Below are positions 56,419 to 64,000 of a stretch of 64,000 bases of DNA, in pieces. The notes beneath the pieces are model-generated. The model was given only the letters and a program-made list of their open reading frames with translations, was not told where the DNA came from and ran no database searches. The translations under genes and the position numbers were made by a program. The DNA lies in contig JANXYR010000079.1 in assembly GCA_025355965.1 (NCBI GenBank), forward strand, positions 1-64,000. The letters are read 5' to 3'. Every line of letters begins with the position of its first letter. Within the stretch, counting starts at the first letter, position 1. The stretch comes from Geobacteraceae bacterium. GTDB lineage: Bacteria > Desulfobacterota > Desulfuromonadia > Geobacterales > Pseudopelobacteraceae.

Positions 56419-57408
56419 CAGCCCGCCCCAAGTCAAGCCGCCACCAAAACCCATAGCCAGGACCAGATGACCAGGCTTGATTGTGCCGTTACGCAGATTT
56501 TCATCCAGAACCAACGCCACCGAAGCGGCCGAGGTATTGCCACACCGATCAAGATTGAGCAGGAAGCGTTCCTTAGGGAAACCACTTTTTTTGGAGATGA
56601 AGTCGATCATGCGCACGTTGGCTTGATGTGGAATTATGTAATCAAGATCAGTCGCGATGATTCCGGCTTTCGCGCAGAGGGTGTTGATAATATCCGGAAT
56701 AACATCGGTTGCAAATATGTAGACCTGCTTACCCGCCATCTGGAAATAGACTTCACGGGCCTCTATCGAGTCGGGCGTAACCGGCTTGCGCGAGCCGGAA
56801 GATGGCACCTGAATCAGTGGCCACCCCTTGCCGTCACTGCGCATGTAGGTGTGTTGAACCCCCGTTGTGGCGTCACCGCCGCTGCTCAGGATGGCGGCAC
56901 CGGCCCCGTCGCCAAATAGAGGACAGCTGTTCTTGTCGTTGAAGTCAAGAATTTTGGAATAGGTGTCAGCACCAATGGCCATGACAGTTTTGTATTTACC
57001 GCACTTGATAAAGTTGTCGGCAATTTCCAGGGCATAAACAAAACTGGAGCATACAGCGTTGACATCAAATGCAAAGGCGTTCTTGGCGCCAATATTCTCC
57101 TGTACAATGCAGCCGGTTGAAGGGAGGCTCATATCAGGTGTTGAAGTACCGACGATGATGCAGTCGATTTCTGACGCATCAATACCGGCAGCTTCCAGTG
57201 CTTTTTTTGCGGCAACAGTGGCCAGATCAGAGGTCGCCTGATCAGCATTAACAAAGCGCCGCTCGCGAATTCCGGTGCGGCTATAAATCCACTCGTCCGC
57301 ATTTTCGACCAGATAATCAAAATGACTGTTTGGTATCACCCGATCCGGCAGACATGAACCGCTTCCGATGATTTTTGAAATGATCATTGTTTCCCCGATT
57401 CCACTCAC
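56404..57408 (-). CDS. fabH: 3-oxoacyl-ACP synthase III
   Basis: IIGSGSCLPDRVIPN..., DVNAVCSSFVYALEIAD, IIPHQANVRMID, GNTSAASVALVLDE; likely start MIISKI at 57387. Confidence 0.95.
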   Translation of the reverse strand: MSGIGETMIISKIIGSGSCLPDRVIPNSHFDYLVENADEWIYSRTGIRERRFVNADQATSDLATVAAKKALEAAGIDASEIDCIIVGTSTPDMSLPSTGCIVQENIGAKNAFAFDVNAVCSSFVYALEIADNFIKCGKYKTVMAIGADTYSKILDFNDKNSCPLFGDGAGAAILSSGGDATTGVQHTYMRSDGKGWPLIQVPSSGSRKPVTPDSIEAREVYFQMAGKQVYIFATDVIPDIINTLCAKAGIIATDLDYIIPHQANVRMIDFISKKSGFPKERFLLNLDRCGNTSAASVALVLDENLRNGTIKPGHLVLAMGFGGGLTWGGLLIRF

Positions 57409-57497
57409 ACTGGCGAGCGAATTTCATTTTAAATAAATACTTTTCACTTATCTCACAAAATAACACCGTTTGTCAAGATCGGCACTCAAGGCATAAG

Positions 57498-57821
57498 TTA
57501 CGGTATTTCTTTGATTCTGAGTATATCGACTATTGAAAACGTCCACACCAGAAAAAAAGCCGCGAGAACAATTTTACCAAAGCCGGTTGCTCCATCAAGT
57601 GATTTCATCACATCAGATGGCGTTATGCTTATCGCACCACCGGCAATCTGAGCCGCGATCACCGGTGAAAGCCCCCGAAGCAGAACAAACAAAGCCATTA
57701 TCAGCACTATATTGACAAGTACAATAATGATCCCACCGACCATTTTACGACCGAGATAGAGTTGCCCGAGTCCCGGCAGTACCAAGGCCGAAAGCAGCAG
57801 GGCCGTCAACTTTTTATTCAT
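57498..57821 (-). CDS. Small membrane protein (DUF5683/TM2-like)
   Basis: LLLSALVLPGLGQLYLGRKMVGGIIIVLVNI. Confidence 0.75.
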   Translation of the reverse strand: MNKKLTALLLSALVLPGLGQLYLGRKMVGGIIIVLVNIVLIMALFVLLRGLSPVIAAQIAGGAISITPSDVMKSLDGATGFGKIVLAAFFLVWTFSIVDILRIKEIP

Positions 57822-57979
57822 AATCTGTCTCCCATGTCCCCGGAACTCAATAATTTCATCAGACTTTCAAGCACTGGATTATTTTTGGGCACCCCAGTGA
57901 CAGCCGTTTCTGTTTTGACTTTGCCTTAGCATTAAGGCATAGTGAAGACGATTTTAACCTGCATTTCAGGAGCAGACCG

Positions 57980-58306
57980 ATGGTTCTATTTGCAAACATA
58001 CTGCTGGCTCTAGCCAAACTGGTTGAACTAACCAGCGGACTTCTAACTATTTACAAATACATACTACTGGCCAGCGTTGTAGTTTCATGGGTTAACGCAG
58101 ACCCCTACAATCCGCTTGTTAACTTTATCTATCGCGTCACAGATCCGATACTGCGCCGTATCCGGCGGCATATGCCAGACACCGGAATGCTGGACCTATC
58201 ACCACTGGTCGCTTTTGCCGCAATATATGTCCTGCAGATTATTGTTTTGGATACGGCCTACCATTATCTGATAAGTACCAGTATGTCGCTAAAAATGGGG
58301 CAATGA
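57980..58306 (+). CDS. YggT-family membrane protein
   Basis: VVSWVNADPYNPLVNFIYRVTDPILRRIRR. Confidence 0.92.
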   Translation: MVLFANILLALAKLVELTSGLLTIYKYILLASVVVSWVNADPYNPLVNFIYRVTDPILRRIRRHMPDTGMLDLSPLVAFAAIYVLQIIVLDTAYHYLISTSMSLKMGQ

Positions 58307-58374
58307 TGCTCTAATCTATTTTTTCAGCAAACAGGGTTCATTTTACATCTTCTGTTTTTCGCATAAAATAAACC

Positions 58375-58406
58375 AAAAAAAAACCCCGGAGAGTATCCGG
58401 GGTTTT
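58375..58406 (-). terminator. Rho-independent terminator (possibly bidirectional)
   Basis: AAAAAAAAACCCCGGA-GAGTA-TCCGGGGTTTT. Confidence 0.85.
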
Positions 58407-58428
58407 CGGTTTTGAATTGAAGTTGGCC

Positions 58429-58629
58429 TTAAATTCTTGTTACGTTCGCGGCCTGAAGCCCTTTCGGACCCTTTGTTACTCCAAAAGTTACTCTATCGCC
58501 TTCTGCAAGGGATTTGAAACCTTCGCCTGCGATTGCGGAGAAATGGCAAAATACATCCTCGCCACCTTCCTGCTCAAGAAATCCAAAACCCTTGCTGTCG
58601 TTAAACCATTTTACTGTTCCGTTTACCAT
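58429..58629 (-). CDS. Cold-shock protein
   Basis: [33 protein letters not shown]; start at 58629 rather than the longer ORF. Confidence 0.96.
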   Translation of the reverse strand: MVNGTVKWFNDSKGFGFLEQEGGEDVFCHFSAIAGEGFKSLAEGDRVTFGVTKGPKGLQAANVTRI

Positions 58630-58728
58630 GTGCTTACTTCTCCTGATTCTTCTTAATGATTTTATCCGGAAATATCCGAACTTTTTATACCCTATCAGTA
58701 TCGCGTAAACGATGTCAAGCAAATTAAA

Positions 58729-59652
58729 TCATGATTTGAATTTATTTTGAATAATTTCCCGGGCCTGTGCCAACTGGTCTCCATTACCCTCGATCCAGTT
58801 TACAACTATACCATTTTGCTCCATACGACGAAACCAGTTCCCCTGACGTTTTGCAAAATTATGGATTGCACTGTTCAATCTCTGAAACAGGTCGTTTTTA
58901 TTAATGTCGCCACGGAGATATGCACCTACGTATCGATACTCAAGCCCGTAATAATCGAGACGCTCCCACGCTATGCCACTGACATGCAGACGCTGCACCT
59001 CTTCTATCATGCCATTATCGAGGCGTTCCCTCAGTCGAGCGGTTATACGTTTGCGCAACTCTTCACGCTCCCAGCGGATGCCGATAACAGAACTATTCAG
59101 GTGTGGGAGCGGCTCATAGCCCAATGGGTTTTCGACCTCTCCATGTGCAATTTCAATCGCCCTGACAGTACGCTCCCGGTCCAATATGTCCGTACTATTA
59201 TGTTGGTCCGGCTTCAGGCGCCACAACTCATCCACCAGTTCGCCATCTGTTTTTAACGCCAGCTCACCTCGCAGAGCTCCGTTATATGGTACTTCAACCA
59301 TGCGATAACCTCGCAGAGCGGCGTCCAGATACATACCGCTACCGCCGCAAAGAATAGGAACAGCCCTCCGTTCATTAATTTCTGCAAAGGCCTTCAGAAA
59401 CCTGCGCTGAAAGTCGAATACACTAAATTCATTCCCGGCATTCAGGATATCGATCAGGTGGTACGGAACCTGTCCATATTCATGGAGATCCTTGCCGCTG
59501 CCAATGTCCATGCCCCGAAATACCTGGCGCGAGTCGGCAGAAATGATCTCTCCGCCAAACTCCTCCGCCAGAGCAACAGCAAGGCGTGTCTTACCGGAAG
59601 CGGTCGGTCCGATAACCGCTATGAGATCTAGATCGGCAGATGGCTCAGTCAT
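58729..59652 (-). CDS. miaA: tRNA dimethylallyltransferase
   Basis: LIAVIGPTASGKTRLAVALA, EIISADSRQVFRGMDIGSGK. Confidence 0.96.
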   Translation of the reverse strand: MTEPSADLDLIAVIGPTASGKTRLAVALAEEFGGEIISADSRQVFRGMDIGSGKDLHEYGQVPYHLIDILNAGNEFSVFDFQRRFLKAFAEINERRAVPILCGGSGMYLDAALRGYRMVEVPYNGALRGELALKTDGELVDELWRLKPDQHNSTDILDRERTVRAIEIAHGEVENPLGYEPLPHLNSSVIGIRWEREELRKRITARLRERLDNGMIEEVQRLHVSGIAWERLDYYGLEYRYVGAYLRGDINKNDLFQRLNSAIHNFAKRQGNWFRRMEQNGIVVNWIEGNGDQLAQAREIIQNKFKS

Positions 59653-61477
59653 CGTGCAGTCCCCTCTGGATAGCCTCAGCTATTGTTCGATTCATCCCCG
59701 GAATAGATATAATGTCCTCCACAGTTGCCTCCTTGATACGTTGCAGGCTACCAAAATGCTTCAGCAGCGCAATGCGCCGTTTGGGACCGACCCCTGGAAT
59801 TTTTTCTATCCCCGAGACAAGCCCTTCTTTTCCACGCAATTTGCGGTGATACCCAATGGCAAACCGGTGCGCCTCATCACGGATGGCCGCCAACAGGAGT
59901 AACGGCTTTGAGTTTTGCCGCAACACCACCGGATTTTTCCTGCCGGGGATAAACACCCGTTCATCACTTTTCCTGACGGCGGACGCCGATGCATCATGCA
60001 ACACACGACTCTTTGCCAGCGACACGAGATCAAAGCTTCCCGTCAAGTCAAGCTCGGTAAGTATCTCCTGTACGGCATTCAACTGCCCGATCCCGCCATC
60101 AACTACAACAAGATCTGGCATAGCTCCCTTTTCTCTGTTATCAACGCGAAATCTCCGGAGAAATACTTCTCGCAGCATGGCAAAATCATCCTGACCGCTA
60201 ACGGTTTGAATGCGATAGTGGCGATAGTTATTATGGTCCGCCTTTCCAGAGGTGAACACGACGCAGCTCCCCACCGAAAAACGGCCCTGAATGGTGGAAA
60301 TGTCATAGCACTCGATCCGCTTGGGAATCCGGGCCAACTGCAGCCTTTTGGAGAGTTCAACCAGCACAGCTTCTGCTGTTGCCTCTTTTTTATCCCGTTC
60401 CCGGTAAGCAGACATGGCATTCTTACCCGCCATAGCTACCAGTTCCCGCTTTGTTCCCCGTTGCGGGATGAGAAGCGACACCTTATTACCCTTCAACTCC
60501 CCGAACAGTTCGGCAAGCACAACGCGGTCATCAATATCCAGTGGCAGCAGAATCTCTTCCGGAATAAAAACTGCTCCTGAGTAATACTGCTGTAGAAAGG
60601 CGGAAATAGCTGTCTCGTCGGCCAGCTCCCAAGAAATATTGAACAAGCGGCTCCCGGAAAGAATCCCGGCGCGAATAAACAACAGAGCAAGCTCAATCCG
60701 GCTACCGTCACGATAAAAACCGACAACGTCGCTGTCTCCGCCACTTAGCACTACTTTCTGCTTTTCGACCGTCACTTCAATGGAGCGGAGCAGGTTTCGC
60801 CAGCGTGCGGCCTCTTCATATAGCATGCACTCTGAAGCATCGACCATGCGGCGCTTGAACTCAGCGACAAGCTGTCTACCTTTACCCTCCAGAAAAAGCG
60901 TCGCACCGTCAACAAGAATAGCGTACGCCTCTCGCGTTATCAGGCCATGACAGGGGGCACTGCACTGACCAATCTGATGGTACAGACAGGGACGCTTGCG
61001 AGACATACATGTGCCAAGCGGATAGTGCCGCAGCGGAAACATCCGGATCATCTGCCGCAAGACCTCCCGTGCTGCAGAACCAGAGGAATACGGGCCAAAA
61101 TAGAGTGCACCATCGCGAGGACGCTTACGCACAATTGTAAAGCGTGCAAAAGTTTCATGCGGGTCAAGCCGCAACGAAAAATATGTCTTGTCATCCTTAA
61201 GGTTCAGATTATAGCGGGGATGGTGCTGCTTGATGAGTGTATTCTCAAGCAGCAGAGCCTCTTTCTCGGTATCAGTCAGTACAACTTCGATATCAACAAC
61301 TTTGGCCATTAAGAACTTGACATGATAGCGAGAATCGCCCGACTGATTAAAGTACGAACGCACCCGCTGACGAAGACTGCGAGCCTTACCGATATATATA
61401 ATTTCACCGGCGGCATCGCGCATCAGGTATACGCCCGGCGAGGCCGGAAACTGCTGTATCTTTTCTTCAAGGCTCAT
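59645..61477 (-). CDS. uvrC: Excinuclease ABC subunit C
   Basis: GIY-YIG domain PASPGVYLMRDAAGEIIYIGKARSLRQRVRSYF; ECYDISTIQGRFSVGS; HhH C-terminus. Confidence 0.97.
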   Translation of the reverse strand: MSLEEKIQQFPASPGVYLMRDAAGEIIYIGKARSLRQRVRSYFNQSGDSRYHVKFLMAKVVDIEVVLTDTEKEALLLENTLIKQHHPRYNLNLKDDKTYFSLRLDPHETFARFTIVRKRPRDGALYFGPYSSGSAAREVLRQMIRMFPLRHYPLGTCMSRKRPCLYHQIGQCSAPCHGLITREAYAILVDGATLFLEGKGRQLVAEFKRRMVDASECMLYEEAARWRNLLRSIEVTVEKQKVVLSGGDSDVVGFYRDGSRIELALLFIRAGILSGSRLFNISWELADETAISAFLQQYYSGAVFIPEEILLPLDIDDRVVLAELFGELKGNKVSLLIPQRGTKRELVAMAGKNAMSAYRERDKKEATAEAVLVELSKRLQLARIPKRIECYDISTIQGRFSVGSCVVFTSGKADHNNYRHYRIQTVSGQDDFAMLREVFLRRFRVDNREKGAMPDLVVVDGGIGQLNAVQEILTELDLTGSFDLVSLAKSRVLHDASASAVRKSDERVFIPGRKNPVVLRQNSKPLLLLAAIRDEAHRFAIGYHRKLRGKEGLVSGIEKIPGVGPKRRIALLKHFGSLQRIKEATVEDIISIPGMNRTIAEAIQRGLHDD

Positions 61478-61523
61478 AATTGTAATCCTACCTGTTTGCA
61501 TCTCGAATGGGAAGTACCTTCAT

Positions 61524-61539
61524 TGGCCGAAAATCTGCC
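61524..61539 (+). promoter_or_regulatory. Candidate sigma-54 (-24/-12) promoter of amtB
   Basis: TGGCCGAAAATCTGCC: GG-N10-GC spacing. Confidence 0.5.
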
Positions 61540-61572
61540 TTATTATGCAGCAGATGCTAATTATTAAGGCAG
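61533..61572. repeat. Inverted repeat in amtB leader
   Basis: ATCTGCCTTA - 20 nt - TAAGGCAGAT, perfect 10-bp arms. Confidence 0.75.
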
Positions 61573-61705
61573 ATGATGCGGGTTATAAATCGTCATAGTG
61601 TCTTGTATAATCAATAGTTTAACAAGATAGCGCGATTGGCCGCTTTCTTGCTTTAGAACAGGTTCGCCCAACGATGGGCAACAGACACCAACGGGGGTAA
61701 TCTGT

Positions 61706-62926
61706 ATGGAAACCATGTCAACGATGACTGGCCTGAAGAGTAGTGCGGATGTTCTTTTTCTGATGTTAGGCGCAGCAATGGTATTCGCGATGCATGCCGG
61801 TTTTGCGTTTCTTGAAGTCGGCACCGTACGCAAAAAGAACCAGGTGAATGCCCTGGTAAAAATTCTTACCGACTGGGCGGTTTCAACCGTCGTCTACTTT
61901 GTCATAGGTTTTCCAATTTCCTATGGCATTTCGTTTTTAAAACCAGCCGAGGAACTGCTCGGAAAAACTCAAGGATATGATCTCGTCCATTACTTCTTCC
62001 TGCTCTGTTTTGCAGCTTGCATACCCGCTATTATCTCCGGCGGCATCGCTGAACGCGCCAAATTCTGGCCGCAAGTGATCGCCGGTGCAATATTTGCGGG
62101 GATAACCTACCCTATCTTTGAATCGCTGATTTGGGGGCAAAACTCCTCCGGTTTACAGGCACTATTTAAATCAATCGGAGGGGCAGAGTTTCACGACTAT
62201 GCTGGTTCGGTGGTTGTTCACTCCATCGGCGGCTGGCTAGCACTTCCGGCGGTTCTGATCCTTGGACCACGAATGGGCCGTTATGTTCGCGGCAAATCCC
62301 ACCCCTTCCCGGCCAGCAACATTCCATTTCTGGCTCTCGGTTCATGGATTCTGGCAGTCGGTTGGTTCGGTTTTAATGTCATGAGCGCAGGGAATCTGGA
62401 AAAAATATCGGGCTTGGTTGCGGTTAACTCGCTGATGGCGATGGTTGGTGGCATTCTTGTCGCGCTCATCGTCGGCAAGAACGACCCCGGTTTTATTCAC
62501 AACGGCGCGCTGGCTGGACTGATCGCGGTCTGTGCAGGCAGTGACCTGATGCACCCGCTAGGAGCTTTTGTGGTTGGTGGAATCGCCTCGATAATTTTTG
62601 TGTATGGATTCCACTTTGAGCAGGAAAAACTCAAAATTGACGATGTACTGGGAGTATGGCCGCTTCACGGAGTCATCGGAACCTGGGGCGGCATCGCCGC
62701 AGGCATCTTCGGCCAGAAAGCTCTCGGGGGAATAGGTGGCGTGACCTTTGTTTCACAACTTAGCGGGAGTCTTCTTGCTGTTGTCTTCGCCCTGGCCAGC
62801 AGCGCCATCGTCTACGGAGCTCTGAGCAAAACTGTCGGTATCCGCCTAACTGAAGAAGATGAATATCACGGTGCAGATCTTGCCATACATAGCATTGGAG
62901 CATATCCGGAAGACAGTATTCGTTAA
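61706..62926 (+). CDS. amtB: Ammonium transporter
   Basis: AAMVFAMHAGFAFLEVGTVRKKN, DYAGSVVVHSIGGWLAL, PLHGVIGTWGG. Confidence 0.95.
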   Translation: METMSTMTGLKSSADVLFLMLGAAMVFAMHAGFAFLEVGTVRKKNQVNALVKILTDWAVSTVVYFVIGFPISYGISFLKPAEELLGKTQGYDLVHYFFLLCFAACIPAIISGGIAERAKFWPQVIAGAIFAGITYPIFESLIWGQNSSGLQALFKSIGGAEFHDYAGSVVVHSIGGWLALPAVLILGPRMGRYVRGKSHPFPASNIPFLALGSWILAVGWFGFNVMSAGNLEKISGLVAVNSLMAMVGGILVALIVGKNDPGFIHNGALAGLIAVCAGSDLMHPLGAFVVGGIASIIFVYGFHFEQEKLKIDDVLGVWPLHGVIGTWGGIAAGIFGQKALGGIGGVTFVSQLSGSLLAVVFALASSAIVYGALSKTVGIRLTEEDEYHGADLAIHSIGAYPEDSIR

Positions 62927-63030
62927 CATCGGAGGTGATAGTTTTTTGCTGGAATGCCCCATTAGATTGACCAGCTTCATCGGATTCATGCCTATGCTCA
63001 ATGACCAGGCACAAAAGTATGACGTGTGAT

Positions 63031-64000
63031 TCACGGAATCACCGCCTCACGCCCCATCAACCCGACGCCTGCCAACAATCGCAGCCTGGCCGATCTCCAT
63101 TCTGCCAGGCTGCGAATACGTTCCTGCTTCGCATCCGACAGTGCCGATTGAGTATTGAGAATTTCCAGGATGTCTGCGGCGCCTTTATCGTATTTTCGCT
63201 GCGAGGTATTCAAAGACTCCTGCGCTGCACTGAGCAGATTTTCCGATGCCTGGAGATTCTGCAAAGAGGCCGCAGCATCCGCATGAGCTTTGACAACTTC
63301 CATCATGGTGCTCTGTTCAGTATCCTGTAACTCAGCAGTACGTTGCTCCGCCAGGGCTTCGGCACCCCGTATCTTGTAGGTACGCGAGAAACCGTCAAAG
63401 AAAGGAATGGATATGGATATGCCGATACTATTTACTTGCGACTGAGTAGACGACAGGCCTTGGCCCGGGTAGCCATTCTGGTAATAGCTGTCCGATAAAT
63501 CCAAAGTTGGCAAACCTTCAGAACGTGTCAAAGTGATTCTCTGTTTTGAAGATTCCCATTGGGCCCGCGCCGACAAAACTGCCGGATGGCTCTCCGTAGC
63601 AATTTTCAACCAATCATCCAGACTCCTTGATTCCAACGCCTCCTTGTCTCTTAGATCGTCGGATAAGATGATGCGCGTTTGGGTGGGCACGCCGAGAGCA
63701 TACACCAACAGTGACAATGTTTTCTGATAAGCGCCGATGGCACGATTCTTTTCGAGTGATGCCTTGGCCAGTGCCGTGGTGGCCTGCAGCGTATCGCCTC
63801 GCGAAACGGCACCACGGGCTTCTCGTCGTTGAGCCGTTTCAAAAGTGTTTTTGGCAATCGCCTCATTCTGCTCTTTTGCCTGTAGTGTGGTCTTTGCCGT
63901 ATGGGCATCAAAATAGGCCTGTACTACATCAGACAGGGTCTTTTGAAGCGCGGCATCGTGATGTGCTATCGCAGCCACAAGGAGGCTGTTGGCGGACTTG
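63031..64000 (-). CDS. TolC-family outer-membrane efflux protein (partial, 5' end beyond window)
   Basis: OEP repeats; frame remains open through position 64000 (KSANSLLVAAIAHHDAALQKTLSDVVQAYFD...). Confidence 0.88.
   Translation of the reverse strand, partial: KSANSLLVAAIAHHDAALQKTLSDVVQAYFDAHTAKTTLQAKEQNEAIAKNTFETAQRREARGAVSRGDTLQATTALAKASLEKNRAIGAYQKTLSLLVYALGVPTQTRIILSDDLRDKEALESRSLDDWLKIATESHPAVLSARAQWESSKQRITLTRSEGLPTLDLSDSYYQNGYPGQGLSSTQSQVNSIGISISIPFFDGFSRTYKIRGAEALAEQRTAELQDTEQSTMMEVVKAHADAAASLQNLQASENLLSAAQESLNTSQRKYDKGAADILEILNTQSALSDAKQERIRSLAEWRSARLRLLAGVGLMGREAVIP

Overview
The window looks like a chromosomal segment from a Desulfuromonadales/Geobacter-type bacterium; this lineage call is inferred from gene content and was not searched. 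Housekeeping blocks are: tRNA-Leu and ndk; a minus-strand tetrapyrrole block (cobA-hemD fusion, hemC, hemA, ccsA-like, precorrin-2 dehydrogenase-like); trxA/tlpA; truA/hslO; comM/pgeF/dedA/xerC; an acetyl-CoA hydrolase/transferase; cobM/cbiG/pdxA; mqnE; fabH; csp; miaA/uvrC; amtB; and a TolC-like gene running off the right edge. Two accessory regions stand out. (1) At ~13.96-33.52 kb there is an unbroken run of about 23 plus-strand genes, nearly all gaps under 90 nt. It combines cupin, DJ-1/PfpI, tautomerase, TPP-enzyme, CMD and VOC proteins, an AGE-fold protein, GlgX, a STAS/STAS/RsbW-like/SpoIIE-like partner-switching set, an orphan ABC-type binding protein, two AEC transporters, a pentapeptide-repeat/K+-channel fusion, YhcH and an SDR. 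It lies between the intact comM and a decayed second copy of the comM 3' end, which suggests an old island at comM. (2) At ~47.28-52.87 kb there is a string of integron-type gene cassettes. Four attC-like sites (48310-48380, 48898-48957, 50515-50585, 52796-52865) were read directly from the sequence, and no integron integrase is present, so it resembles a CALIN. Its cargo includes a SIR2-like protein with a Cys4 motif, a DUF1003 membrane protein, a RelE/HigB-XRE toxin-antitoxin pair, an RloA/RloB-like (AbiL/PARIS-like) ATPase-TOPRIM pair with a shortened RloB, and small membrane proteins. All functional calls are from reading translations by eye; no database search was run.
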